Source: an uncultured Reyranella sp.
GTDB lineage: Bacteria; Pseudomonadota; Alphaproteobacteria; Reyranellales; Reyranellaceae
DNA: 64,000 nucleotides
Direction of reading: 5' to 3'
NCBI RefSeq assembly: GCF_945957355.1
Contig: NZ_CAMFKM010000009.1
Location: 124,001-188,000 of the forward strand
In this document: positions 17,139 to 26,213 of the stretch, in pieces
How the letters are laid out: the number at the start of each line of letters is the position of its first letter
Position numbering within the stretch: the stretch's first letter is position 1
The notes under the pieces: generated by a model
Seen by the model: only the letters and a program-made list of their open reading frames with translations
Databases searched by the model: none
What the model was told of the DNA's origin: nothing
Translations under genes and position numbers: made by a program

Positions 17139-18289
17139 ACCGCGCTCTCGAAGGCGTAGAACAGCGGCAGCGACTTCACGTCGGCGAAGGGCAGGATCTG
17201 GGTCATGTAGACGCCGCCCAGGCGCTTCCTGCGATCGATCCAGTAGTAGGTGTTGGGCAGGCCGGCCCAGCAGAGGCTGCCGGCCGAGCGGCCGGTCGGC
17301 GCTTCTTCGTTGTTGATCAGGAAGCTGAGGCCCCACTGCTTGGTGATGCCGGGGAAGAATTCGGCATCGTTGGACAAAGCGGGCATCACGGTCTTCAGCA
17401 AGGTCACGGTCGAGTCGCCCATCGAATTGGTGGCCATCGCATCGACTGTCTCTGGCTTCATCACGACCTCGCCGCGCGCCGACCTGCCGCCGTCCAGCAC
17501 CATGCGCACGAACTTCAGATAGTCGTTGGCCGTCGAGTAGAGACCGCCGCCGCCCGCTTCGAATTCGGGATCCTGCGGGACTTCGCGCTTCAGGTCGGCG
17601 ACCAGGCTGCCATCTTCCTTGCGGTGATGGACCCTGGCCATGCGGGCGCGCATCGCCGGGGTGAGGCGGAAGGCGCTGCTGTCCATGCCGAGCGGGCCGA
17701 ATAGATCTTCGTGCATCACCTGGCCGAGCTTCCGGCCCGTGACCGCCTCGACCATCTTGCCGGCCCAGTCGATGCCGATCCCGTACTGCCAGCGCGTGCC
17801 GGGATCGAACAGCAGGGGCGTCGTCAGCGACTTGTCGAGGCCGGCGCCGATGGTCGGTACGTCCATGACCTCGCGATACTGCAGGATCTCCGGGTTCCAG
17901 ATGTCGTAGCCGAAGCCCGCCGTGTGGGTGAGCAGATGGCGCAGGGTAATGTCGCGCACCGGCTTGCGCAGCCGCGGCTTGCCTGCGGCATCGAAGCCTT
18001 CCAGCACCTGTACCTCGCCGAGATAGGGAATCACGCTCTTCGCCGGCGCATCGAGCTTCAGTGCGCCGCGCTCGACCTGTTGCATCGCCACGGCGCCGGT
18101 GACGGCCTTGGTCATCGAGGCGAGCCAGACGACGGTGTCGGGCGTCATGTCGGCGTCCTGTCCCAGGATCGCCTTGCCGAACCCGCCCTCGTAGATCGTG
18201 CCATTGCCGTCGGTTGCGACGGCCGCGACGCCGGGTACGTCGCCGCGCTGCACGGCGTCGTTCAGGATCGTATCGATGCGCGTTTTCAT
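17126..18289 (-). CDS. Serine hydrolase, class C beta-lactamase family
   Basis: A 387-residue protein with the beta-lactamase/penicillin-binding fold. The nucleophile motif is SMTK (Ser58, Lys61), the TxxH-like segment is LRHLLTHTAGFGYDIW, and GGGGLYSTANDYLKF lies near 240. There is no signal peptide, so it is probably a cytoplasmic esterase or peptidase (EstB-like) and not a resistance enzyme. Its ATG overlaps the stop of oligopeptidase B (ATGA), so the two are translationally coupled. A paralogous enzyme with the same motif lies at 41401. Confidence 0.9.
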   Translation of the reverse strand: MKTRIDTILNDAVQRGDVPGVAAVATDGNGTIYEGGFGKAILGQDADMTPDTVVWLASMTKAVTGAVAMQQVERGALKLDAPAKSVIPYLGEVQVLEGFDAAGKPRLRKPVRDITLRHLLTHTAGFGYDIWNPEILQYREVMDVPTIGAGLDKSLTTPLLFDPGTRWQYGIGIDWAGKMVEAVTGRKLGQVMHEDLFGPLGMDSSAFRLTPAMRARMARVHHRKEDGSLVADLKREVPQDPEFEAGGGGLYSTANDYLKFVRMVLDGGRSARGEVVMKPETVDAMATNSMGDSTVTLLKTVMPALSNDAEFFPGITKQWGLSFLINNEEAPTGRSAGSLCWAGLPNTYYWIDRRKRLGGVYMTQILPFADVKSLPLFYAFESAVYGR

Positions 18290-20370
18290 GGCTTGGCTCC
18301 TGCAAGACCAACGGTATCCAGGGCGAAGGCGTAGCCGATCGCCACCTCGTCGAGGCGGGAGAAGCGGCCCGAGGCGCCGCCATGACCCGCGCCCATGTTG
18401 GTGTGCAGGATCACCGGCCCGCCACCCGTGATGGTCGCACGCAGCCGCGCCACCCATTTGGCCGGCTCCCAATAGGTCACGCGTGGGTCGGTGAGCCCGG
18501 CCATCGCCAGGATCGCCGGATACTGCTGTGCCGCGACATTGTCGTAGGGCGAATAGGAGCGGATGGTGTTGAACGCCACTGGATCGGTGATCGGATTGCC
18601 CCACTCGGGCCATTCCGGCGGCGTGAGCGGCAGCTTGTCGTCGAGCATCGTCGCCAGCACGTCGACGAAGGGCACTTCGGCGAGGATGCCGGCGAACAGG
18701 TCGGGCGCCCGGTTGGCGACCGCGCCCATTAGCATGCCGCCCGCACTGCCGCCGTGGCCGACGATACGCTTGGCCGAAGTGTACCTGGCCTCGACCAGCG
18801 CGCGACCGGCAGCGACGAAATCGTCGAACGTGTTGGTCTTCTTCTCGCGCTTCCCGTCGAGATACCAGGACCAGCCCTTGTCGGAACCGCCTCTGATATG
18901 GGCGATTGCATAGACGAAGCCGCGATCGACCAGCGACAGGCGATTCGCCGAGAAGGAGGCCGGCATCGCCATGCCGTAGGAGCCGTAGCCGTAGAGCAGG
19001 AGCGGTGCGCTGCCATCGCGCACCAGGTCGCGCCGATGCAGGATCGACACCGGCACCTCGGCGCCATCGTGCGCCTTCGCCGTGATGCGCGTCGTGACAT
19101 AGGCGGCGGGATCGTGACCGGAGGGGATTTCCTGACGCTTGCGCAACACACGCTGCCGCGTCGCCATGTCGTAGTCGTAGACCTCCGACGGTGTCGTCAT
19201 CGACGAGTAGACGAAGCGCATGACCGTCGTGTCGAACTCGTAGCCGCCGACCATATCGAGCGAATAGGCGGTCTCGTCGAAGGCGATCGTGTGCTCGGCC
19301 TGGGTGGCGAGATCGCGGATCACGATCGAGGGGAGGGCATTGCTGCGCTCCAGTCGTACGAGATGGCCGGCAAAGAGCTCGATGCCGAGGACGTAGGTGC
19401 CCGGCCGGTGCGGCACCAGCTCGCGCCAGTTGGCGCGTTCGGGGGCAGCCAGCGGCGCCGTGACGATCTTGAAATCGATGCCGCCGCCTTCGTTGGTGAG
19501 GATGAACAAATCCTTGCCGCGATCGGCCACGCTGTAGCGCACGCCCGTCTCGCGCGGCGCGACCAGGCGCGGCGCGGCGTCGGGCACGGAGAGATCGATC
19601 AGCCATTCTTCGGTGGTATCGTGGTCGCCGCCCGAGACGACGCAGAAGCGGCCGCTGGCGCTTTCACCGATATGGGTGAACCAGCCGACGTCCTTCTCCT
19701 CGTAGACGAGGACGTCGTCTGCCTGTGACGTGCCCAGCCGATGCCGGAAGACCTTGAGCGGGCGATGGTTCTCGTCGACCTGGACGTAGAAGAAGAACGA
19801 CGAATCGCGTCCCCAGACGACGCTGCCACCGGTCTCCGTCAGCGTGTCGGGCAGGTCCTCGCCGGTATCCCAGCGCCGGACGCGCAGGGTGAAGTATTCC
19901 GAGCCGCGCAGGTCGGCGCTCCACGCTTCGAGCTTGTGGTCGGGCGAATGCCGCGTGCCGCCGAACTTGAAATAGTCCGATGTCCTGGCCAGCGCATCGC
20001 CGTCCAGGATCGTCTGCATTTCGCCCCCGTCGCGCGGCGTGCGCCCGATCTGCTGGTGCTGGCCGCCCTGGCGGAACTTCCAGAGATAGGAAAACGGCCC
20101 ATCGGGCGTCGGCACGCCGGAATCGTCCTCCTTGATGCGGCCGCGCATCTCGGCGACCAGCGTCTTCTGCAGCTCCTTCGTCGGTCCGAGCCTCTCCTCG
20201 GCATAGGCGTTCTCGGCCTCGATGTAGACACGGATGTCTGGATCGAGCCGCGACGGATCGCGCAGCACCTCCTGCCAGTTCTCGTCCTTCAGCCACGCAT
20301 AGTCGTCGATGACCGTGACGCCGTGCAGGGTGCGCTGCGACGGCCGCCGCGGCGCGATCGGAGGCTTCAT
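18286..20370 (-). CDS. ptrB: Oligopeptidase B (S9A prolyl oligopeptidase family)
   Basis: A 694-residue cytoplasmic peptidase of the S9A family that cuts short peptides after basic residues. The N-terminal beta-propeller runs from about 70 to 400 and the catalytic alpha/beta domain follows. Ser542 lies in GHGGSAGGMLMG, the Asp is in AGLTDPRVTYWEPAKW, and the His is in HTNMGAGHGGASG. The start (MKPPIAPRRPSQRTLHG) with DDYAWLKDENW near residue 21 is characteristic. It is the middle gene of a minus-strand operon: the HpcH-type aldolase ends 8 bases upstream and a serine hydrolase overlaps downstream. Confidence 0.92.
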   Translation of the reverse strand: MKPPIAPRRPSQRTLHGVTVIDDYAWLKDENWQEVLRDPSRLDPDIRVYIEAENAYAEERLGPTKELQKTLVAEMRGRIKEDDSGVPTPDGPFSYLWKFRQGGQHQQIGRTPRDGGEMQTILDGDALARTSDYFKFGGTRHSPDHKLEAWSADLRGSEYFTLRVRRWDTGEDLPDTLTETGGSVVWGRDSSFFFYVQVDENHRPLKVFRHRLGTSQADDVLVYEEKDVGWFTHIGESASGRFCVVSGGDHDTTEEWLIDLSVPDAAPRLVAPRETGVRYSVADRGKDLFILTNEGGGIDFKIVTAPLAAPERANWRELVPHRPGTYVLGIELFAGHLVRLERSNALPSIVIRDLATQAEHTIAFDETAYSLDMVGGYEFDTTVMRFVYSSMTTPSEVYDYDMATRQRVLRKRQEIPSGHDPAAYVTTRITAKAHDGAEVPVSILHRRDLVRDGSAPLLLYGYGSYGMAMPASFSANRLSLVDRGFVYAIAHIRGGSDKGWSWYLDGKREKKTNTFDDFVAAGRALVEARYTSAKRIVGHGGSAGGMLMGAVANRAPDLFAGILAEVPFVDVLATMLDDKLPLTPPEWPEWGNPITDPVAFNTIRSYSPYDNVAAQQYPAILAMAGLTDPRVTYWEPAKWVARLRATITGGGPVILHTNMGAGHGGASGRFSRLDEVAIGYAFALDTVGLAGAKP

Positions 20371-20378
20371 CGTGAGAC

Positions 20379-21224
20379 TCAGTAGTTGCCGGCCTTGGCA
20401 GGCGCCTTGGCCGGGGCGGCGGCGCCGCCCAGCAGGCCGCGCATCTCGGCGCCCTTGGTGTCCCACCAGTCGGCAAGGATGCGGACGTCCCAACCGATGC
20501 AATAGTGCTTCACGCCCATGTCGAGATACTTGCCAGCCTGGCTGGGATCGCGCAGTTCCACGCGCGGGTGCAGGCCCTTCTTGAGCGCCGTCTCGATCGT
20601 CTTCTTCTCGGCCGCCAGCACCTCGGGATCGTTGTACTGGCCGGTCTTGCCGATGCTCATCGAGAAATCGGAGGCGCCGAACTGCACCATGTCGAGGCCT
20701 GGAACGTCGAGGATGCGGTCGAGATCGTCCACACAGGACTTCTTTTCGACCATGATGGCGATCACGACCTCGTTCAGCGCATCGACGTAAGCCGGCGAGC
20801 CGCCGGTTCGGACCGTGCCGACGTCGCGCCGCATGCCGACGCCCAGCCGCCCGCGGCCACGCGCGCCGTGGGCCATCGTCGTCTCGGCGCGCACGGCGTC
20901 GACGGCGGCCTTCGCGTCCTCGACCGAGCGGATGTCGGCGAACAGCACGCTCTGGAAGCCCGAGCCGATCGCCCGCATGGCCTGGTGGGTGTACTGCGTC
21001 TGCTCGATCTTGATCATGCCCGACATGCCCATCAGCTCGAAGGAGCGGCCGAGATTGTCGAGGTCGTGCATGGTGAAGGGCGCGTACTCGGCGGTGAATT
21101 CCACATAGTCGTACTGTTTGGAATGGCCGATCAGCTCCACGAGCGTCGGCCAGGCCGACAGAATGTGCGTGCCGAGCGTCGGCTTGCCCTCATTCAGGCG
21201 TTCACGGAGCGGATTGCGGCTCAT
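20379..21224 (-). CDS. HpcH/HpaI class II aldolase family protein
   Basis: A 281-residue protein of the HpcH/HpaI aldolase/citrate lyase fold (TIM barrel). The metal site is marked by the glutamate in AIMVEKKS near 160 and the aspartate in FGASDFSMSIG near 189. The C-terminal tail is Ala/Pro/Lys-rich and probably disordered. Family members cleave 2-keto-4-hydroxy acids to pyruvate plus an aldehyde. It is divergent from a 2-hydroxyacid dehydrogenase (21283), which could reduce or make a related 2-keto acid; this link is an inference. Strong ribosome binding site (AGGGGGAA on the minus strand). Confidence 0.85.
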   Translation of the reverse strand: MSRNPLRERLNEGKPTLGTHILSAWPTLVELIGHSKQYDYVEFTAEYAPFTMHDLDNLGRSFELMGMSGMIKIEQTQYTHQAMRAIGSGFQSVLFADIRSVEDAKAAVDAVRAETTMAHGARGRGRLGVGMRRDVGTVRTGGSPAYVDALNEVVIAIMVEKKSCVDDLDRILDVPGLDMVQFGASDFSMSIGKTGQYNDPEVLAAEKKTIETALKKGLHPRVELRDPSQAGKYLDMGVKHYCIGWDVRILADWWDTKGAEMRGLLGGAAAPAKAPAKAGNY

Positions 21225-21282
21225 CTTGTTCCCCCTGGGTCGTCGTTCGCGCTAGTGTGGCACCTTGTGCAGGGGGAGTTCC

Positions 21283-22251
21283 ATGTTTCCGACGAGAGAT
21301 AAGCTGACAATCTGCTTCGCGCATGCGGCATACCAGATGAATGCGCGGTTCGATGCCCGGAATACCGGCATCAACAGCTTCCAGGTGCGCAGCTACGACG
21401 AATTCGTGCAGCGGGTCGGCGAGGCCGATGTGGTCTCGGTCTCGGGCATGTGGAAGAACGACATCATCCCCCATGCCACCAAACTGAAGTTCGTCCAGTC
21501 CATCAGTTCCGGCATGGACCAGTATTCGAAGGAACTGCTGGGCGCCAAGGGCATCCGCCTGGCGAGCGCGGCCGGCGTCAACGCCCGGGCCGTGGCCGAA
21601 CACGCACTGGCCCTCATCCTGGCCGTCTATCGCCGCCTGCCCGAGGCGCGGGACAACCAGCACAAGAAAGTGTGGCGCGGTATGCTGGGCGATCTCACCC
21701 AGCGCGAGGACGAACTGGGCGGCAAGACGATCCTGATCGTCGGCATGGGCCGCATCGGCAGCCATCTCGCCAAGCTCGCCAAGGCCTTCGACATGAAGGT
21801 GGTCGGCATCCGCCGCGACCCGAAGGCCGGCACCAATGGCGCCGACGAAATCCATGGCATGGCTGATGTGGTGAAGCTGGTCCCGCAGGCCGACATCGTC
21901 GCGCTCACCTGCGCACTGACACCGGAAACAACGGGCCTGATGAGCGCGGCAGCCTTTGCCGCCATGAAACCCTCGTCGGTGTTCGTGAACGTGGCCCGCG
22001 GCAAGGTCGCGGACGAGACGGCCCTCATCAAGACGATGGAGGGTAACAAGATCTGGGCGGCGGCCCTCGACGTCACCGCCGAGGAGCCTCTCCCGGCGGC
22101 CTCGCCGCTCTGGACGATGCCGAATGTCTTCATCACCCCACACACCGCGGGCGAAACCCGCGCCTACGAAGACAACGTCATCGACATCCTGATCGAGAAT
22201 CTCGACCGTCTTTGGCGGGGCGAAGCAACGCTCCGCAATCAGGTTCTCTAA
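21283..22251 (+). CDS. D-isomer-specific 2-hydroxyacid dehydrogenase (second copy)
   Basis: A 322-residue NAD(P)-dependent dehydrogenase. The Rossmann loop is GMGRIGSHL near 152, Arg is in VNVARGKVAD near 235, Glu is in TAEEPLP near 264, and His is in TPHTAGETRAYEDN near 287. It is not close to the copy at 9243: the N-terminal half differs and it lacks that copy's extended N-terminus. The ATG at 21283 follows CAGGGGGAG, which was preferred to an upstream in-frame start at 21265. Divergent from the HpcH-type aldolase across 58 bases. Confidence 0.9.
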   Translation: MFPTRDKLTICFAHAAYQMNARFDARNTGINSFQVRSYDEFVQRVGEADVVSVSGMWKNDIIPHATKLKFVQSISSGMDQYSKELLGAKGIRLASAAGVNARAVAEHALALILAVYRRLPEARDNQHKKVWRGMLGDLTQREDELGGKTILIVGMGRIGSHLAKLAKAFDMKVVGIRRDPKAGTNGADEIHGMADVVKLVPQADIVALTCALTPETTGLMSAAAFAAMKPSSVFVNVARGKVADETALIKTMEGNKIWAAALDVTAEEPLPAASPLWTMPNVFITPHTAGETRAYEDNVIDILIENLDRLWRGEATLRNQVL

Positions 22252-22281
22252 GGCCGTTCGATTGTCAGCAAGAGGGACGGG

Positions 22282-24486
22282 TCAGTCCTTGTCCTTCTTG
22301 CCGTTGCCCTGTTGCGGCTGGGGCTGCTTCTGCGGCTGTGGCGGTTCGGCCTTCGGCGGCTGAGCGATCTGCCGTTGCTGCTGCGGAGCGGGCGCGCGGG
22401 TTTCCTGTTCGCGCGGAGCCTGCTGATGTTGTTGCGGCTGCTGCTGGCGCTGCGGCTGCGGTGCCTGCTGCTGAGGCTGAGGGCGCGGCGGCTGAGCCTG
22501 TTGCGGCGGCTGCTGAGGCTCGGGACGCGGTTGCGGGCGCGGCGCTTCCTGACGGGGCGCCGCTTCCGGCTTCGGTGTGGGCTGGGGAGCCGCCTGCCGC
22601 GGTTCGTCTTCCTTGCGCGACTGCGGGGTGGCCGCCGGCCGTTGCTGCAGAGCGGGGGCAGCCTGCTTCGGCCCATCCTGTCGCAGCTGCGGCTGCGCGG
22701 GAACCGGGGCGGGCGAGGCGAGCTCTGGTTTGGAAGGCGCAGGTGCCGCTTCCTTGGATTGGTTGGCTGCAGGCTTGCCGCGCTCCTGGATCGCCGGCGT
22801 CTGCTTCGCTTGGCCGGGCCCAGGCTTGTCGGTCTCCTTCGGCGCCGGCGGGGCGGCGCCCTGGCGCGGCCGCAGCGCAGGGGCAGCCTTGTTGTCGCCC
22901 GAGGCCGGCTTGGCATCGGCGCCGGCCTTGCTGTCGGTGGAGGCGACCTCCGGACCCGGAGCGGCCTTGCGGTCGGCCGACTGCGGCTTGGCAAGCATCG
23001 GCATGTCGGCGACCGCCGTCTTGGCAACCGCTACGTCCGGCGTGGCGGTCCCGGCATTTCCAGCGAGCTTCGGATCGGTGGGAGCCGTCTTCTGGTCGTT
23101 GTTTTCGGGCTTGGCGGTCTTCGCGTCGGCCACGGCGGAAATCGAAGCCGTCGGGACGGGCGGCGCCGAGACCGGCGCCACTGCAGCCTTGATCAGTCTC
23201 TCGGCCGGCACCTTCAGCACCGCACGCTGGACCGGTTGCGATCGCACGAAGGCCCGCGAGGGCACGACGGTCGCGAAACGCTGGTTGGCGAGCACCGAAT
23301 TCTGCCCCGCGATGAACGCCTCGCGGCGCTGCGCGCGCTCCCAGCGTTCCTGCAGCTCGCGATCCTGGATCCGCGCAGCACGATTGATGCGCTGGTAGTA
23401 GTCGCGATCGGCGGAGTAGGGCGGTACGTAGACCTCTCGCGGTCCCAGCGGGAACCAGCCCACCGGGCCGGTATTGCCGCTTTGGTTGCCGAGCTGTGTG
23501 GCCAATTCGATTCCGCCCACGAAAGCGACCAGCGCCGGAGCGTAGACCGGACGTTCCTCGCGCTGCGGCGGGATCCAGACCCAGCGATTGTTGCTGTTGG
23601 CCCAGCGCCCGTAGTGATAGGGCGCGAAGCCCCAGGGCTGCTCGTCGATCCACGTCCAGCCCCATGGCTTGACGTAGGACCAGTGGCCCGTGCGGTACGG
23701 GGCCCAGCCGGCAGGCGTCGATCGCGGCACCCAGACCTGACCGTAGCTGCCGTCATTGATCCAGTTGCCATAGGCGTTCAAGTCCTCGTAACCGGTCATA
23801 CCCACGGGCAGATATTGCGGCGGCTGTTCGTAGACGATCTGCCGGTCACGCGCGGCCCACGAGGCGGCCGGTGCCGGCGGGGCCGCGCGCACGGCCTTGA
23901 GCTGCATCGACGAGCCGTCACCGTAGACTTCGCCCACTTCACCAGGGCGCACGGCCAGGGCCTGGCCGTTCAGGCCCTGGATCTGCGCAGCGCCGGAACG
24001 GACGCCCAGGCGAGTCGGATTCTGCTGCGATCCGGCTTCGACATAATAGTCTCCCTGCTGCTGGAGCGAGATCGTGCCGCGCGGGGTGACGATTTCGTAG
24101 GCTTGGGAGGTGTCGAGCTGGGTCGACTTCACATCGATACGCCCTTGCGGCAGTTGCAGGCGCACCTGCCTGTCGTCGACCTGGGTCATGTCGAGCTCGG
24201 TCGAGCCGTCCATGCGGATGCGGGTGCCGGCCAGTGACACTTCGCTGCGGGAGTTCGGTTCCGTCCAGAGTGCATCGCCGGTTGTGAGCGGCGTATTGAC
24301 GACGGCCCGGGTCCAGCCGTTTTCCTCGTCGTCATGGAAGGAGACGGTGCCGTCGATGAAGGCGAGGCGGCCGACACGACCGGGCGGGTCGTTCTGCGCC
24401 TGTGCCAGGCTGCTGCAAGCCACCAGCGTGGCGCCTACGACACCGGCCAGAAGCTTCGTCGTGGTGCGTCCAAGGACTTCGCCCAT
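22282..24486 (-). CDS. FecR-domain / DUF6600 envelope protein with Pro/Gln-rich tail
   Basis: A 734-residue exported protein. The N-terminus is a signal peptide (cleavage possible after AQA at residue 30; LVAC at 21-24 also resembles a lipobox). A FecR-like beta domain follows (about 36-195; RVGRLAFIDGTVSF, then PRGTISLQQQGDYYVEA). Next is a DUF6600 region with Trp/Tyr-rich repeats (YGNWINDGSYGQVWVP, GWAPYRTGHWSYV, PWGFAPYHYGRW). The last 300 or so residues are low-complexity Ala/Lys then Pro/Gln, probably disordered. There is no sigma factor or TonB receptor nearby, so this is not a classical Fec system. A strong AGGAGG precedes the ATG. Function unknown; an envelope or wall-binding role is plausible. 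Confidence 0.85.
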   Translation of the reverse strand: MGEVLGRTTTKLLAGVVGATLVACSSLAQAQNDPPGRVGRLAFIDGTVSFHDDEENGWTRAVVNTPLTTGDALWTEPNSRSEVSLAGTRIRMDGSTELDMTQVDDRQVRLQLPQGRIDVKSTQLDTSQAYEIVTPRGTISLQQQGDYYVEAGSQQNPTRLGVRSGAAQIQGLNGQALAVRPGEVGEVYGDGSSMQLKAVRAAPPAPAASWAARDRQIVYEQPPQYLPVGMTGYEDLNAYGNWINDGSYGQVWVPRSTPAGWAPYRTGHWSYVKPWGWTWIDEQPWGFAPYHYGRWANSNNRWVWIPPQREERPVYAPALVAFVGGIELATQLGNQSGNTGPVGWFPLGPREVYVPPYSADRDYYQRINRAARIQDRELQERWERAQRREAFIAGQNSVLANQRFATVVPSRAFVRSQPVQRAVLKVPAERLIKAAVAPVSAPPVPTASISAVADAKTAKPENNDQKTAPTDPKLAGNAGTATPDVAVAKTAVADMPMLAKPQSADRKAAPGPEVASTDSKAGADAKPASGDNKAAPALRPRQGAAPPAPKETDKPGPGQAKQTPAIQERGKPAANQSKEAAPAPSKPELASPAPVPAQPQLRQDGPKQAAPALQQRPAATPQSRKEDEPRQAAPQPTPKPEAAPRQEAPRPQPRPEPQQPPQQAQPPRPQPQQQAPQPQRQQQPQQHQQAPREQETRAPAPQQQRQIAQPPKAEPPQPQKQPQPQQGNGKKDKD

Positions 24487-24571
24487 ACGGGACCTCCTGC
24501 TAGGCTAGGTTTCGTGAACGGCCCAGCCGGCAGCTCGGTTGCGCACTCCAGACAGGCACAGGGGAGAGAAG

Positions 24572-25153
24572 ATGAGCGTCGCCGATCCGCATCGTGTTGT
24601 CCTGACGGGCGAAAATCCGTTTCTTCGCCTCAGCGAAAAGGACAGGGATCCCAATTCCACCGATGCCAGCTACTGGCGGATCCTGTTCTGCCCAGCCGGT
24701 CCGGGGCATGTGCTCTATCTCAAGAGCGAGCTCACGCACGGTCATTGGCGCATCTATTCCGACAACATCGCCATGGCGCGCTGGCTGCAGCAGACCGTGC
24801 AGGGCATGCTCAATCCCGAGCTGAAGGACCTGTCGATCCCGGTGATCGATGCCGACTTCAGCAAGGCCGGCGACCCGCGCTATTTCTGGACCGAATACGT
24901 TTCCGCCGCCGATGCCGAGATCGCGCTCACCTGGCACGACATCGGCGACCCGCTGCTGATCCACACCGAACCCAACCAGGAGCCGAATCCGAGGCCCTAC
25001 GGTGTCTGCACGGTACTGGTCCCGGCGCTATCCGGCCGCCTCACGCTGAACGGCCAGCAGGCCCGCGGCAAGCCGTGGCCGCGCGAACGTGAAGGCCGCC
25101 CCTTCAGCACCTCGGCGCTCGCCTTCTCCGAAAGCTGGACGGAGCCGCGCTAA
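24572..25153 (+). CDS. Hypothetical protein
   Basis: A 193-residue soluble protein without signal peptide or membrane segment. I do not recognise a family. Notable features are an aromatic-rich middle (ASYWRILFCPAGPGHVLYLK; RYFWTEYVSAADAEIALTWH) and several His/Asp/Glu residues. Start at 24572 has GGGGAGAGAAG upstream and is preferred over an earlier in-frame start. It is divergent from the FecR/DUF6600 gene and convergent with the luciferase-like oxidoreductase gene, so it is probably monocistronic. Codon use is like its neighbours, so it is likely a real gene. Confidence 0.75.
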   Translation: MSVADPHRVVLTGENPFLRLSEKDRDPNSTDASYWRILFCPAGPGHVLYLKSELTHGHWRIYSDNIAMARWLQQTVQGMLNPELKDLSIPVIDADFSKAGDPRYFWTEYVSAADAEIALTWHDIGDPLLIHTEPNQEPNPRPYGVCTVLVPALSGRLTLNGQQARGKPWPREREGRPFSTSALAFSESWTEPR

Positions 25154-25170
25154 GCAGACGGTGCCAAGGC

Positions 25171-26190
25171 TTACGGCGCGAAGCCGTAGGCCTTGGCGAG
25201 TTCGGCGTAGCTGTCTCGGCGGACCTGCTCGTCGTGGGTCCAGGTGACGACCGCCATCTCGTCGACGCCGACGCGCTCCTTCAGTTCGGTGATGCGCGCC
25301 GCCACTTCGGGGCCGGTGCCGACGAAGGAGTCCTTGCGGAACTGCTCCATCTTCGCCGCCTCGTAGGCGGTGACCGGTGCCAGGGCGGCCTCGTCGGGCG
25401 GCAGCAGCGGCCCCAGGATGTTCTTGTCGCGATTGATCCGGCTCAGCGCCCTCGAGGTGAAGTGGTACTGCGCCTTTTCCATCGTCTCGGCGGCCAGCGC
25501 CCAGACACAGAGGGCGGAATGCGGTTCGGGATGCCGTGCGCTCGGGCGATAGGTTCGCTTGTAGAGATCGATGGCGCGCTCGCCGCCGGCACCGTCGCTG
25601 AAGAACCAAGCGTAGCAGTAGGGCAGGCCGAACAGCGCCGCGACCTGTGCACCGTAGTCAGAGCTGCCGAGGACCCAGATCTCGGGTGCCGTATCGCCTT
25701 GTGGGAAGGCCTTCACCGTCGCGAACGGGTGGCGCTCGATCAGTGGTTCGTTGTGGACCCAGGCGATCAGGTCGCGCACGTCGGCCGGGAAATGCTCGGG
25801 CCGCTCGTTGGCGGCGGGATTTAGCGCGAAGGCGGTACGGCCGTCCGAGCCCGGCGCGCGGCCGAGGCCGAGATCGATGCGGCCGGGCGCCAGCGCGTCG
25901 AGCACGCGAAAAACCTCGGCCACCTTGAACGGCGAATAGTGCGGCAGCATGATCCCGGCGCTGCCGATGCGAATACGCTCGGTCGTGGCGGCGATCGCTG
26001 CCATCACGATCTCGGGCGCGGTGCCGACGATGGTCGGATGGTTATGGTGCTCCGACACCCAGAAGCGGTCGTAGCCCAGGGCTTCACAGTGCCTGGCCAA
26101 CGCCACGGTGTTGCGGATCGACTGGCCGTGCGGTCGGCCCGAGACGGCGATCGACTGGTCGAGGACGGAAAGGCGGAAGGGACGCGACAT
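25171..26190 (-). CDS. LLM-class flavin-dependent oxidoreductase
   Basis: A 339-residue bacterial luciferase-like monooxygenase of the group annotated MsnO8/YhbW-like. It shows HCEALGYDRFWVSEHHNHPT near residue 33, GSAGIMLPHYSPFKVAEVF near 77, RIDLGLGRAPGSDGRTAFAL near 103, and the flavin-site region EIWVLGSSDYGAQVA near 169. Such enzymes use reduced FMN and oxygen. It is cotranscribed with the binding-protein gene that ends 23 bases upstream, which hints that it acts on the imported compound, for example by desulfonation or ring opening. This link is an inference. Confidence 0.9.
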   Translation of the reverse strand: MSRPFRLSVLDQSIAVSGRPHGQSIRNTVALARHCEALGYDRFWVSEHHNHPTIVGTAPEIVMAAIAATTERIRIGSAGIMLPHYSPFKVAEVFRVLDALAPGRIDLGLGRAPGSDGRTAFALNPAANERPEHFPADVRDLIAWVHNEPLIERHPFATVKAFPQGDTAPEIWVLGSSDYGAQVAALFGLPYCYAWFFSDGAGGERAIDLYKRTYRPSARHPEPHSALCVWALAAETMEKAQYHFTSRALSRINRDKNILGPLLPPDEAALAPVTAYEAAKMEQFRKDSFVGTGPEVAARITELKERVGVDEMAVVTWTHDEQVRRDSYAELAKAYGFAP

Positions 26191-26213
26191 CGGCTGGAGA
26201 TGGGCCCTGCGGT

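Noticed and set aside
21229..21279. Inverted repeat TCCCCCTG / CAGGGGGA in the HpcH/dehydrogenase gap
   Set aside because: The two arms are simply the ribosome binding sites of the two divergent genes, so the symmetry needs no operator.
22282..23100. Tandem-like repeats in the 3' part of the FecR/DUF6600 gene
   Set aside because: These reflect low-complexity Pro/Gln/Ala coding and not a CRISPR array or true DNA tandem repeat; there are no regular spacers.
22312..24237. Plus-strand frame of 641 codons opposite the FecR/DUF6600 gene
   Set aside because: Leu/Arg/Gly-rich mirror of the Pro/Gln-rich coding strand; no start signals and no family resemblance.
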